Positions 10,301 to 22,593 are shown, numbered from the stretch's first letter. The stretch is DNA of 64,000 nt from Halichondria panicea (GCF_963675165.1 NC_087380.1:4021803-4085802); one strand, 5' to 3'. Notes: generated from the letters alone by a model not told the origin. Made by a program: numbers and translations.

Positions 10301-13300
10301 AGAAGCTGAGCCAAAGAGTGTTGAATATTGAGACAGGATGTCAGGTAGAACGTAGATGTACGGTTCAAGATCACGCTTGAAGGTGGAGTTTTGTTTTAAA
10401 GCTACTAAATCTGGTGCTATAAACTTCCTCTCTTTCTTGATATAAATCCATTCTGTGGTAGAGTACAACGAAGCAAGATAGGAGACACCTCGACTATTCA
10501 TGTAGTCATACACTTGAAGAACAAGTGAGTTTATAACATCAGCAGAGAGCTGATCCTTGTGCGAGAGTATCTCTTTATAGTGAGCGACCACATTCTGTGA
10601 GAAATTGTTAGAGTCAGCTGGTAACATATTGGCAATTAGATCGGCAACTGCAGGGCATACAATGTAGACCTGTGAGCCCACTAGGCAGGGAATAGTGTTT
10701 TCTGTTGAAGGTGATAAAACCACCGAATTGCTCAAAGAGATAAAATGTGAGTTGAGGCCGTGTCCTTTCCATAAAATCTCTCCAGGATAACTGGACGGCT
10801 TATCACTGACTATTGGGAGCCAGCTCCGGCTAGTAGCTAGATAGTTGAGAGCAGTCGAGAAGGTATAGCTTTGATAATCTACTACATACCTTCCACCTGT
10901 TTGGATATAAAAAGTAGATGTGCTTATGTATTTAAGCACTGCCTTGGCCCGGCTCAGCTTTATGCTGTCAACACGTTGTGGATATGAGCTGCAAGAACAA
11001 CTGATGGTGTAAATAATGTCAAGGACTTGTTGTGGGGTGACTGCGACACAGAGACCATAGGTTTGTAAAGTTTGAACTCTTCCTTTCGTGTTGTAAGGAG
11101 CCTGAGGGAATACATCTTCTCCGCTATACAGAGCCGAAATATCAGCATCAAAAGGAGTGAATAGTTTAGAAGGACTCTTTCGTCCATTAGTTGTTTTTAC
11201 GAATTGTAAGCTCTGCAGGTAACTGGCCATATTGTACTCTCTGGAGTTGAGGACTTGGAACATGTCCAACACTTCCGGCATTAGCTTGTCAATGAGATGG
11301 TCAGGAAAAGTCCTGTTTTTAATGAGCGGAAACACATGATTGACAAGAAGTTTGAAATCAGACAGAAACGGGACATGTAGGGATTTCAATAGCTGCAGCT
11401 GATAGTAGTTTTCTCGGGACAGAATAATTAGGTTTGAAGGCAGGTTTGAAACATTGAAAGCACATTTGTTAGGTTCTACTATAACCTGTCTTGCTACTGA
11501 TTTCGATTTTGTTGTGTTCACAGAAAAAAGTTTTTCTGATGAGTTTGAAGCAGATGAGAATATGCAAATATTCTTTAAGACATTAGTTCTCATTGTAGAA
11601 GGTGTATATGTGCTAGATACAAGAAACATTCTCATGCTATCAGCTTCCGGTGCTGTGAAGGCAACTCGATTGTAATTTGACGTTGATCCTATGGCATCTA
11701 ACAAGTTGTTTACGTCTACCTGCTTCATGTACGATGTAAGTTGGCTGTGCTGTATATAGCTAAATTCACTTTGTAGGCAAACTCTGATGTTCATTTTGTA
11801 GATAGCAGAGAGCAAATCGCTAGAGCAAGACGAATACCTGCGGACATAAATCACATCCTGCACGCTGCTAAGGGGAGCAAGGCAAAAGCTTCTTGTTGAG
11901 CTGGAGGTAGATATGTAGCAAGGAACTAGAAGCTGCTCAGCAAAATGGTGAAGATTTTTCTCTTGCAGCCAATTCCAGAACGTTTGAAGCCAAGTGGAGG
12001 GAATCTGAAAGTGGGGCATGGACACCAGACTGTTTCTACTTGAGGGTAGAGCCTGGGGAAGAAGACGAGCAACATATCTCTCAGTGAGGAGCCGGAGCTT
12101 TGTCTGTTGACTAGCAGCCACAGAATATAGACTTTGTTGAAGCTTTGTATCATCTGATACGTCGACAAGTAAGTGGTCTAAGTTAGGGAGCAGGGATCGT
12201 GGACAATCATCTGAGCAAAGGAAAACTGTCTGCTGTTTGAAAGTCGTATCAAAGTTAGTGAAGCTACTATTTGCTAGGGGTAGAAGATTCAAACCTTGGA
12301 GATCGTTGTAGCAACTGTCGGAGAGGCAGTACGTCAACATCACCCTCTTGCCAATTGGGTCAATGTTAGAATAACTTTCAGTGTGTGTCCGAAGTTTGGA
12401 GCGAACTAACATGGGAGATACCTCTGTGACACCAACTGTAGCGTGATACATGGCTCTCCATATGTTTGAAGGGACTTCGACTAGATACACAGAAGAATTG
12501 GTGAGAAATCGTTTCACAATGGAGGGAAGACTACTGTCTTCACTGATAAAGGTTGCTTGAGAGATGAGAATCCAGTTCCCAACAACTGGAATTGTGTCAG
12601 TCCAAACAACTGCTTGCTGAAACAATTCACTGAACAAAGGATGGAGAATCTCAGAAAACTGGTTGTTTACAATATTCACATCAGGCCAGGCATTGTAGAA
12701 CTGATCACGAGAAATGTACTCTTTAGCATCTACTAGAAGCATAGCATAACAAGGTGGGAGGAGCTGACTAACAAGAATCTTGTTCCAGTTTGCTGTAGGA
12801 TCGTTTCTTCTCTCAATTCCCGGCCACTTTAAAGTACGTCTTTCGTCGTTCAGCCCAAATGTTCCGTTGACATGAACCGGTAGTCCAGACGTAGCCTCCA
12901 TTGGCATAGGAAGGAAACAAAATATTCGACCCCCAACGGAACTAGTACCTAACTCCAAAACTGTGCCGACCCAAGGAAATGTACACTGTTTGGCTGCAGC
13001 TGCTTGTACTGTAGAGTCCTCTGATCCGACACTGTTAACTATCACCCAATTGCTCTGGCCAGCTTGGTTCTTCCTATGACTGTTGTCAGTCACAATTACA
13101 GAGAAGGTAGCTGTGAACGAAATTACACGGGAAATCGAGTATGGCTGTTCAGAATGAGCTTGCCGAAGTTGCTGCATGAACAATTTACGCTTGGAAGTAA
13201 CTGATGCTAAACTAGCTGGACTTATTTCCACACAGAATGATATGCTGTGCTGACCACTCTGTGAGATGTGCACTACTTGGATCTTGCATACTGACTTCAA

Positions 13301-16300
13301 AAACAGAAGCAAATACTTGGCCTCCTCTCTAAGAGCATCGAGGAGTAGTTGTAGCTTTTGAGTGTTGTATATTTTGTCCGAGAGACTGGATGCTTTTGTG
13401 CGTAATGGCAGTCGGAAGATAGTCCGTTGATATTGGGCTGAATTTTTATCGAAACCGGCCAAGCCATGGAGTGAAGTAATAAAATCAGATGACTGGTCAA
13501 TAAGGCTAGCCAAACTGAATGCCTGCCCAACTTCACCTTTCCAAACCTTTTCTTGAGGTTCAAAACAAGCTAAGCGATTTCCACTTACAATCATTGGGAG
13601 GTCTAAAATAGAGAGAATTTTAGCATATAAATAAAATTAATAACAACTACAGTCATTTAGTGTATACCAGATGAACACAATATGATCTAATTGCATGGTC
13701 ATGAGAATATAGCCAAAAAGCACAGACCAAAATGCTCAAGAGCAAGTACCAGGATTAGTGAGTTTCTATACGCACGTAGCTAAAATAAGTCATTTTGGCT
13801 GGTTTTCTCGGCCATGCAATCCTAGTAATTGTTCACATTGCTGGCCTATAAGACTATATAAGGGTGACATACAGTCCATGCATTTCGGGGGACAATGATT
13901 ATGCATCTTGTGCAAGCCATAAGGATTGTCTGAGTTGTTGAGTTTTAAAATGATAATACAGTGTACATATAATGTTGAGCACAGACATACACAGTCGAAG
14001 TGATGATGTAGTGGAAGCTGGTATATGGACCTGGAACACATACAGACTATAATTCAGGGGCGTAGGCAGGCGAGGTGCTTGAGCACCCCCCGGCCCCGTG
14101 CCTGACTCTATATTTTTTGAAGATCTGGTTGAGCTCAGCACTCAAGATCTTGTTAGCTGCATACTGAAATAGCTATTCATTCACCTAAGACATACTAGAG
14201 TTAGTAGCTGATCTATATACTACACGAGATAATTTTATTACATTACTCTCATTAATGAGCAAAACAATCAGCAGTTGCCAGTTCTATACTATCACACCTA
14301 TCTATATCTACTACCTGTGTATGGCTATTCATATTTTACAGCTTGTACGTAAACAACTGGACAGTGCTTTGCTTAGCTACACCTCTGTACTCATGCGGTT
14401 GCGAACACTCAGCTCCACCCTCAGTTTTACCAAACTGCATGAGGGTACATGGAGCTGATTATTTGGTGGGGTTGCAACCCCGGCCCTAGATCCACCCCTG
14501 CTATCAATTGGTTAAGCGCCACGCTGCATGGAATAACAATTTTTGTATGTGCGCTGTTGGAAACAACCATAAAAATGTATGTGGTTAGCGTTGTAATTAG
14601 AAAAAAGACGATAATGCACATAATACTAAAACTTCATCATAATAGAGATAATTATATACTACTATACCTAGGCTTCCTTACATGCAATGGTCACCGCTGT
14701 ATGTAGAACGATCACAGTTCATTCCAAGACGACACTAATTTTTAAACTGGTTACTGTACAACCCCAATACACGTCAAGCCACGCCATTTACAACTAACCT
14801 AAAATGCATACAGCTACGTATCAATACCAGGGTTGCACGTGTTATGGGGTCAACATCAAAATAGTAGTGTATCCTGACAAAAAAATTTGAAAATATACCA
14901 CTCTAAGCACCTTGGGTATTGTATTCTCTCAATTAAACGCACATGTACTTGTTTAGTTACGGTACGTTTAATCGAGCGTTTGCAACATCCTTTGAGTGCT
15001 TTTATTTATAGACATTACTCGAATAGTGGCGCATGCTCTACATTCATGTGCTGATTGCATGGAGGAGCTAGCCCAAAACAATTTGCCCTTTACCATGCAT
15101 CCCAATTGGTTAGCTTATCTATCTGGTTAGATCTATATAGCCTTACACGCTGAAGGTAGTGTCCCGAAAAGCACATCAGTAAGAGAGACGCCAGCTGTGC
15201 TGATAGAAAGCATGCACACAAATGGAACAGAAAGAAAAACGAATCTTTGAGTAATCTTAATAATGCAGAGGCCAATTTGAATACTAAGTTCACCTAATCG
15301 ATCCTCAAAAGCTACCTGTTTTAATAAATGCGCATATTCGATAAGGCCAGAATAGATATTTGAGCTATCATTTAATAAATAAATGCACTGCACATTATTT
15401 TAATCGAGAAACTAAAGTACCTACATTTTGCAACGAGAACAAGTAGTTACAAACCAGTGGTTATGTGCAACACTTGACTATAACGAACTCACCTGTGAGA
15501 TGATAGACAGAGTTGAATCCAATCCCAAACCTTCCAACTTTGAAGGGGTCCTCCGCTTTGATACTCTGCTGCAAGCTCTGTATTCCCTCCCAGTCTTCTT
15601 CTGTAAAACAGGCATCATTGGCAGCTACAAGAGCAGGGCCTTGGAATATGGCCAAGTCAGGATGAGGGAGGTTGGAAGTGCTATGCTGTCTCTCGTCAAC
15701 ATAGAACCACACTGTTGTAGCTCCAGCATCATCGGCATTCTGGATCATTTCCTACACAATCATGTTATGATCATTTCAAGGGTATTCCCTATATATAGGT
15801 ATAATTATACAAGGGGTTACTTTACATGGTGTTCCATGCACAAACTTATAAGTTATAGGACTGGTACTTTCATTCCCAAATATAATCACCAAGCCTTTAC
15901 ACGTACCCAATTACGTACTACGAGACTGTACTGAACATTACACACTCTTAATCAACTATCATTTTCTACATTTTCCTTGTTTTGTTTCGCTCGCTCAAAA
16001 GGATTACTGGAGGAGCTTAATGGGAAAGTGGCATGAATACCATCATTTGGACATTTGGTGAAATATTTGGATACCAATGAACCACGTCTCAAGTCTTACA
16101 GTTGCCCACCAAAGTAGCAAGCTATATACAGCTAGGCTATGCTGAAGCGTTAGCTGTTTCTGCTAAATATCCCATATATAGCTTTCCAACCACGTGGGAA
16201 CTTTTTGCGCATGTGCGAGGGCGTTTGCTATGAATTTCATAAGATTGGCCAATATTCTCATACAGATAATTGCGATAATAATCGACACTGCATGTATTAG

Positions 16301-17768
16301 TGTATACAGTAGAACCTCGATTATCCGGCCCTCCATTATCCGGAACCTTGATTATCTGGTTTGGCAGTTTTCTTTTTATCAGATTAGAAAATGGGCGTGT
16401 CCCTCAAATGCGCATGCACGTTACAGATGTTACCATAGAGACATGCCTGCTTATCTTCTGCGCATGCCAGACAACCATGTGGCACTGCTTTTTATCAATA
16501 AAGTGGGTGGATCAAGGAGTGGTTTATCTATTCGATTATCCAGCGTATTCACTTATCCGGCCTGCTTCTGGAACCAAGGTGTCCGGATAATCGAGGTTCT
16601 ACTGTATAGTAGTATCACAATTTGAGCAAGAAGGGGTGGATACGCATTGAGGTCAAAGTTTATAATGCTGCTATCTGTCAGTATACATAATTATAATACC
16701 TTTTATTCTGACATTTCAATGTGCCATGAAAATAGTTTTTTGAATGTCAGCAACCGTTCTATGTGTCGAAAAGGCATCAACTAAGTCTATCAAAATGCCC
16801 CCCACAGAAAAATATTCTGAATGAAGCACAGCAAGTGCAACCATTAGCTGACCCACATGCAAAAAAAGGCATTCGAGCTACTATGCACACATGTTATTAT
16901 GCCTCGGTGCATGCGCAAGCGAGGTATATACAGTAGTGTGTTTGTATATGTGGCTGTGTGTGTGTGTAGACTGTTATATACAGCTGCTCAAGGATCAGTA
17001 AGATAGTAATGTTTTCTTGGATTTTAATTTGTGGATTTGCAAAATAATGCTTCGTTCTCGAGTTATGTCTAGTTTTGCTTACTTGGAATGCCATTGCAGC
17101 CTTTTTAGAAGAGTGCGTAGCAAAACTTGTCCATGGAGTGTTGCTACTCTACTCAGTACTTAGCTCTGCACTAGAACGCCATACTTGCCCGTGAATATCA
17201 TTATGATGCTTACAGTAACATGCAGCTAGCTAAAGTATTGTTGTGTTTGCGGTTACCCCAATCATGTTCACGACTACTCAAGCCTAACCACTCGCTGACT
17301 CAGCTAAACGAGCTTCTACATTGGAACTTGACCAGGCGTTCAGATTAACGAACGGCTGTTCTCGAGGCTAGTGCGGCCATTCGTTTTAGACTTGGACTTT
17401 TGGTCGATCGTTTTTAACAAAAATCACAGTTAATCATTACCCACTCCTTGGGTTTCTCTGCATGCAAAATTATAACTTCTGTTGCCACTGTGCACTAAAT
17501 AAAAGTAAAAACTTTGACTTTAACTTGAATGGTGAATTAGTTTGACTTCTTTTGTGCACTAATAACTTTCACCCTTGTGATTTAGAAAATAAGTTAACTT
17601 TTACGAGTCATCAGCACCCGCAGTGCTTTCATTGCCAGCAGTTTTTACCTTGAAAATTTGTCCGTCAGGGTACCTCTCTAGGATGCCTTTTATAGTAACA
17701 GACAGGGGAGGCCTTCTCAGTCCAAACTGCTCTGACTTAGCCTCGGACTTAGCCTCTGACTTAGCCAT
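819..17768 (-). CDS. Sacsin-like giant chaperone protein, three exons, one frame break
   Basis: Exons are 17768-17649, 15751-15493 and 13602-819; all junctions are GT-AG and phases match (0, then 1). The product is about 4,400 residues, close to human sacsin (4,579). Three sacsin repeats with N-terminal Hsp90-like ATPase motifs are visible ([24 protein letters not shown], each followed by a G-x-GIGF box and YH-T-D). A J domain with HPD and a C-terminal HEPN domain follow. Sacsin family members are co-chaperones linked to Hsp70/Hsp90 and cytoskeletal or mitochondrial quality control; that role is inferred here. No ubiquitin-like domain is seen at the N terminus: the first exon starts directly with a lysine/glutamate-rich repeat. 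The ATG at 17768 has an in-frame TAA five codons upstream. A one-base frame break lies near 7371. The exact function in this organism is unknown. Confidence 0.9.
7325..13602 (-). CDS. Exon 3, 5' half: end of sacsin repeat 1 and all of repeat 2
   Basis: The exon opens after TTTTAG at 13603 and reads [19 protein letters not shown], the region after the first ATPase motif. About 2,090 codons stay open. The second ATPase region sits near residues 1230-1370 of this frame ([11 protein letters not shown], then [15 protein letters not shown]). [12 protein letters not shown] near the end matches the segment that closes a sacsin repeat. The frame then runs into TGA at 7325, but the family-like reading has already moved to the neighbouring frame at about 7371. 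Confidence 0.88.
14056..14501. mobile_element. Possible hAT-like MITE in sacsin-like intron 2
   Basis: The left end reads CAGGGGCGTAGGCAGG and the right end, reversed, reads CAGGGGTGGATCTAGG, with GC-rich CCCCGGCCC next to each. CAGGGG ends are common in hAT-type mini-elements. No 8-bp duplication was confirmed. It lies inside the intron between exons 2 and 3. The rest of the intron (13603-15492) shows no convincing coding sequence. Confidence 0.35.
15493..15751 (-). CDS. Exon 2 of the sacsin-like gene, first ATPase motif
   Basis: The acceptor is TGTAG at about 15756-15752 and the donor is CAG/GTGAGT at 15493. The 86 codons carry the Bergerat-fold N box ([11 protein letters not shown]), QGPAL and the G box ([14 protein letters not shown]). 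These are the ATP-binding elements of sacsin repeat 1. The exon ends in phase 1 and the split codon is completed by exon 3 to give aspartate (YHLT-D-LP), as in the family. Confidence 0.88.
16307..16604. mobile_element. pogo/Tigger-like MITE with TA duplication
   Basis: The termini are CAGTAGAACCTCGATTATCC on the left and its reverse complement on the right, about 23 bp each, flanked by TA on both sides. This is the signature of pogo/Tigger mini-elements of the Tc1/mariner superfamily. The 298-bp body has no transposase. It lies in intron 1 of the sacsin-like gene. Confidence 0.8.
16895..17637. repeat. Dispersed repeat, family A, in sacsin-like intron 1
   Basis: It starts with TTATGCCTCGGTGCATGCGC and ends with CATCAGCACCCGCAGTGC and TTTCATTG. 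The same ends bracket 52979-53535, and partial copies are at 22074-22318, 45100-45300, 28560-28600 and 62263-62600. A shared core mentions TTTGCAAAATAATG and TTGGAATGCCATTGCAG. No transposase is present. Its right end lies only about 11 bases from the donor of exon 1. Confidence 0.65.
17649..17768 (-). CDS. Exon 1 of the sacsin-like gene
   Basis: This 40-codon exon starts with ATG at 17768 and holds a short repeat ([12 protein letters not shown]), then [12 protein letters not shown]. That ending is what precedes the first ATPase motif in sacsin proteins and joins in phase to [10 protein letters not shown] of exon 2. The donor is GTAAAAAC at 17648. It does not appear as a long open frame because it is short, but the family match across the junction is strong. 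Confidence 0.85.
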
Positions 17769-19967
17769 CTTGAAGTGTGCTTTATGGAGGATACGTATGT
17801 ATAGAATAATACATAATACTTAAGCACTGTGATTCCTTATACGGGAAATGCTCATAGTAAAACAGACCACAGTTTGTACACAAAATCCATATAAGCCGGG
17901 AACGCATAACGCTCTACGCTTTTACTGGTGTGTTGCAAAGATTCTGCAAACTCCAGTATTATTCACTTTTATACGCCCTTGTGATAATTATTATTACATG
18001 CATCCATCAATTCACCATAGTGAACCGTAGTGAAAACAGATGCATACAGTATGATTACACGCAAGTTAGGTGCATGGTTATGCATAGTTAAAACTAACCG
18101 CTAAGTCTTATCTACTTTCCTTCATTCTAGTGTGTTGTATATATAATATCTCCTGTTAGTTTATGAGTCGTAATAGTTTAACACTATATGATTGCTATAC
18201 TGCTACATTAAGGAGTTAAAGAAACAAAGGAAGTGCAACAACTCAAAGTTTGTGGTTTCTGGCTTGTTGTTTCTAATACGACTATGCTACTCACTTTCTA
18301 GTGTCACTGAGCATTGTTAGCTTTATTTACTAATATCTGACTAGATCTAGTCAGTGCAGTCAGTCTGCAAGCATGCATTCATAAACTGTTAGAGAGGGGC
18401 AATCTAGCCCATGTGCAATTGAATACTAGAAGTCTATAATTATAGAAGCTCTCACTTGCACTAGTGTGTTTGTGTGTGTGTCATGCTGCTCACTGATCAC
18501 TAATCAGTTTTCCATGTAGAAGTCTCTGGCATATTTGCCAAACATTTCGGGGCTCAAGTAACTCAAACAGACTTCAAGGTGTATTGGGGTTTATACCCAA
18601 GGACATTTCTATGTCTGGAGTACATACAACCGCACGACCACAATACACCCCAGGTGACTTGCAGTGTATGAAAACAACCATAATCGAACGCTTGATAATT
18701 AATAATTATAGTGTTATGTTACCTCCATAGCACGAAGGTAACGCAACATAAGCTTGCCTATATAATTATGTCATTTATAAGACAAGTGCACATTTTCAAT
18801 ATTCTGTCAACAATACTACATGACACACTCACCTGAACGCGATGTATTGGCAGCTTTATCCTGCAAGCCCTACAGTATTAATATATAAAGACATTAGTGC
18901 AGTTTACCATATCACTAAAATCTTTTGCAAGCATCAAAAATACGAACTTAGTGAGCGTTGGTCACTTTGCAAATAAAAATAGCAAAACCTAAACTGGTAA
19001 TGATACACGATATTTGCCAGAACGCAGGGGGTCAAATATTCTGCTGATTTGGCTCATTAGCAAAGGTTTTTCACTTCTTAGCTTATTTATACATGTTGAC
19101 ACTTGAAACTATGCATGCAGTGTTTACATAAGCACCATGTGAGTTCATAAACAGGTGCCAGGCACTGATAACTTGAATTAGATATGTGCTTGTCATAAAT
19201 GTGGTCGGTCACTGAGAGGCCCATTATTCTCATTGAGACCTGTTCAAATATTCAGAGGTATTCACGGAGGTCTATGATATCTACACTGTAGACTACAGGC
19301 CTCACACGTGACCAGAAGACTCTAGCGAATAAAAAGAAGCTCTATGGCAACAGTCGGATGCATGGTGCCTACTGCAAAAAGAGGAGACACTATAGGCCGG
19401 GTTTTGTAGCCGTCAAAGGGCCAGTTGAGCAACACATTCATTGTCCAGCTTCCCGAGCGCATACATACACGCAGGGTTTTTTTTTCCTCATTGTACAGCA
19501 ACTTAGTCACAGTATGTTTTGGTATGTGCGAACTGGATAACAGTTGCTTGCTATGCTTTCGACCTCCTGTGCTAGCTCTTCTCTTCAAGTTTGCATACCA
19601 CGCGGTTGCTTAGCTTATTTTCTATCAGTTATTGGCCTCGTCCAGCATGTAAGAGACTGGCATTGTGTGTTGATCGTTTTGTTAGTTTTTGTGACGTAAT
19701 GCCAGTCTAAGCCTGGATTAATTGAGTTTTGTGATTGACCTCGTGAGGGGCTAAACTGAGAAGTGAATGTTGTGTGTGTTGGACCGTGAATAGCTAGTCC
19801 TACGTAGATTGTTTTATCCGCACGGTGACACAATGGTCTCTGCGCTATTCAGAAACCTTCACTTGGCCTATAACTGTTATTAGATAATGTCTACCATTAA
19901 TCCTGCAGTCTGGTTGGCTATAGGTATTTATATAGTGTTATTTCCAACATGTACTTCACCTAGCCTC
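17769..19967. other. Upstream region of the sacsin-like gene, no confident gene
   Basis: AT-rich DNA that should contain the promoter and 5' leader of the sacsin-like gene. A 37-base segment at 18833-18869 (minus) has a good acceptor and a CAG/GTGAGT donor and could be a leader exon. Open frames at 19322-19613 overlap on both strands and resemble nothing known to me. Confidence 0.4.
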
Positions 19968-19969
19968 GA

Positions 19970-20320
19970 GGTAGACTCGCAAGCCGTCACTGCTGCAGGC
20001 AAACAGTAGACTGGTCAAACTCCATGTAGAGACTCGTGTTGCACAGTCAGCATATCACATAAGATTCTAAGTAGCTGCGGTTTTCGTGATGTCACTATAC
20101 TGCTGTGCTACGTAGAGTTTTCTAGTGTACGTCACTATCAACGATCTTGCGGTAACCGCATGCAGTTAGTTGCCACAAATATCGTGGCAAACCTTACACG
20201 AGTCTCTACACGGAGTTTGACCAGTCTATTGTTCGCCTGCAACAGTGACGGCTTGCGAGTCTAGCCTCGAGGAGGCGACCTAGCGTTATTTAGAGACAAA
20301 TCGGTCTGGAAACGAGGCTA
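19970..20320. mobile_element. TAGCCTCG-family MITE with nested long inverted repeat
   Basis: The outer ends are CTAGCCTCG and CGAGGCTA with near-matching flanks GTACTTCAC and GTACATCAC. Inside, about 78 bp at 19975-20048 (GACTCGCAAGCCGTCACTG...) recur inverted at 20200-20275 with few mismatches. The structure looks like one element carrying, or inserted by, another. It belongs to the 9-bp-duplication family described in the findings. Confidence 0.6.
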
Positions 20321-20481
20321 GTACATCACCTAGAAAATTATGCAGCATCTATATAGACTAGATAAGAACAAGAACTGTCAAATCTGATTGGAAGAGCTTT
20401 TCAATCCGTCACAACGTCATGAACATGTACACAGCCCAATTTAACAATGCAAATGATATTCATGACATATACATGGTGTTC

Positions 20482-20547
20482 CATGTAATGTAATTGACAA
20501 TGTAAGTGGACCGTGTAATGTAATTGACAATGTAAGTGGACCGTGTT
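20482..20547. repeat. Short tandem duplication (30-base unit, two copies)
   Basis: The unit containing GTAATTGACAATGTAAGTGG occurs twice in a row with no change. Confidence 0.8.
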
Positions 20548-20900
20548 TGTTGTGTGTGTCATACACATGATCTTATTATACCTAATTTGTTAACGCATAT
20601 AGACCATTCATGACGTAGTGGCGGATTGTGACGTACAGCACTTTTTGGTACTTCCCGGCCAACAATGTTAGTAATTTTTCACATTGCAAATGTGTTTAAA
20701 GATCAAGTTTCTTTTTTGTGCAGAAGTAAGTGGAACTTCAAGAAGCAATGAATTGGTGGAATTCAAGAAAAGAAGACAGAACAGGAATGAGCCTTAAATA
20801 CTAGCCAATTTATTGATGATGCTGTATAATTATATCCTAATTTTACCTTTGGTTCACACACTCAGGTATATTGTAACTATTGGTGGTGTTTATAACCAGC

Positions 20901-21704
20901 TTACTGTACTTTAAGAGCAGTCCCAAAAAGAGATGTGGTGTTGCAAAGGCATGAAGGCCCTATAATGGTTACAGGCAGCAAAGGAGCTTTGTAGCACTGC
21001 TGCATGCATGCACTAGATCCACTACGGTATGTCACAGCCACGCAGGCCACCTCTCTCATGAGTGGCCCATGCACACACTTTATTCCCCATGCAGTACGGT
21101 GGATAATGGTGCACAACTTGCACATGATTTGAATACGTACATACGAGATACTCAGAGCTTGTGGTTCTGAAGATACTCTCGCAGGGAGTTTAGAAGTGAG
21201 CGCCATGAGGGCTGTTTGTGCTTCTTTTGGTGTTGCATAGTATTTGCTGAGAACCTTCCTCACTCGAGAGCTACACGCAAAACCTACAAACATTAGCCGT
21301 GACATGTATATGATTATTTGAACACACATGCAACATGTACACTTGTAATTATTTCACTCACTGCTTCGCAATGGTTCTTGGCTGTTTTGGTGTACAAAGA
21401 GAGCAGCTGAGTCCCAGAAACTATCAACAGACCTTGTAGGCCAACTATGGACATGTGTTGACAGAATAAACTTTACAAGAGCTACATCTTCCTTAGATTT
21501 CCATTTCAGTAATGGTGATGACTTTATGCCAGTAGATCTAGTCGACATAGAGAGCCTAGGTGAGTCTCTGGATTTTTGAGCAATGATTTGACTCTGGGCC
21601 TGGGGTAGCTTCTCATGCTGCTTGAGTCTATATCTAGTTTCAGTACTGGTAGGAGTTGACAACTGTGGAGATAGCTTTCTCTTGTCACTGCCACGTTCAG
21701 CCAT
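20901..21704 (-). CDS. Myb/SANT-like domain protein, two exons
   Basis: Exon 1 runs 21704-21362 from ATG; exon 2 starts at 21283 and stays open to TAA at 20901. The junction A/GTGAGT to TTTGTAG joins in phase. The N terminus is basic and Ser/Thr-rich (MAERGSDKRK). Residues about 68-140 (KWKSKEDVALVKFILST, then DSFWDSAALFV and, after splicing, RVRKVLSKYY) have the tryptophan spacing of a Myb/SANT-like DNA-binding domain. A nuclear DNA-binding role is inferred. The C-terminal 80 residues look weak as protein, and a further intron after about 21142 (TAT/GTACGT) is possible. Confidence 0.6.
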
Positions 21705-21836
21705 TAGCTAGCTTTAGCTAGCTGCTAGCTAGATAGATATATCGAATCTTTACAGTGCAAAATTCCCTAGTGACTAAGGCATTTCACTACTAATGTCCGG
21801 GGTGGAGGCCAGGATTCGAGGCTAAATCTAGATAGT

Positions 21837-22040
21837 CTATAAGACTCGCAAGCCGTCACTGTTCGCGTGCAACAGTGACGGCTTGCGAGTTAGCCTCGAC
21901 TCCAGCCCTTGAATAGTGGGCCTTTCTCAGCGGCCTGGAATCGAGGTCAAGGGGCTGGAGTCGAGGCTACTTGCGAGTCTATACGGAATCAGGAGTAGAT
22001 CTACATGAATATATTCATGTGGATCTACTCCTGACAGAAT
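21837..22040. mobile_element. Nest of palindromic mini-elements
   Basis: Three palindromes are stacked. The first (about 21840-21890 plus 21970-21980) has GACTCGCAAGCCGTCACTG arms. A 79-bp element at 21891-21969 with TAGCCTCG and CGAGGCTA ends has split it and is flanked by CTTGCGAGT on both sides. The third (21991-22033) is a palindrome with AGGAGTAGATC arms. No coding potential is seen. Confidence 0.8.
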
Positions 22041-22073
22041 CTATAGTCTAGAGTCTACAATGTACATGTTAAT

Positions 22074-22318
22074 TATGCCTCGGTGCGCATGCGCAAGCGA
22101 GGTATATGGTAGTGTGTTTGTGTGTCTGTGTGTGTATCTGTGTGTCTGTGTAGACTGCTACAGCTGCTCAAGGATGAATCAAGTGCAAGTAAGAGTTTCC
22201 ATAGGCTTCTAGTCATGTTTACTTGGATTATGATTCGTGGATTTGCAAAATAATGCTTTATTCTCGAGTTATGCCTAGTTTTGCTTACTTGGAATGCCAT
22301 TGCAGCCTTTTTAGAAAT
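22074..22318. repeat. Family A repeat, partial copy
   Basis: It shares TATGCCTCGGTGCGCATGCG and the TTGGAATGCCATTGCAG core with 16895-17637 and 52979-53535. It lacks the right terminus. Confidence 0.65.
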
Positions 22319-22320
22319 CA

Positions 22321-22593
22321 ATGGATGGCTATTCTAGCTGCCTGGATCTAGCTATAGTTGTTTTGGAATTCAAGAAAGACCTCAGACTCTTAGAGAAAGT
22401 AGAAGAATACTGTAACCTAGGTTTAGTACAGGCAGAAATAAAATTTTTCATAATAGTTAGACATCTAGCACAAAGAGAGGTACAGCCAGCTATAAGACTA
22501 CCCCAAGGCTTCTGGAGAAGCTTTTCGAAGACCAAAGAAGGCATACATATCACAGGTTTTGTCCAAACTAATGATCTAATCTTAGATTGGTAG
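22321..22593 (+). other. Unrecognised open frame, 90 codons
   Basis: It reads MDGYSSCLDLAIVVLEFKKD and ends with ITGFVQTNDLILDW. The opposite strand is also open over the same span. I recognise no family. It may be a decayed exon of a mobile element next to the family A repeat, or chance. Confidence 0.2.

Noticed and set aside
15133-15393. Minus-strand frame with [20 protein letters not shown] inside sacsin-like intron 2
   Set aside because: It reads a little like protein, but no good acceptor was found, the flanking exons join in phase without it, and no family is recognised.
18833-18869. 37-base candidate leader exon
   Set aside because: Splice signals are good but there is no coding requirement or expression evidence; listed only as a possibility.
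20706-20797. Plus-strand terminal exon (EVSGTSRSNELVEFKKRRQN) after TTTTTTGTGCAG
   Set aside because: Short, preceded by a dispersed-repeat match at 20600-20700, and without any upstream exon.
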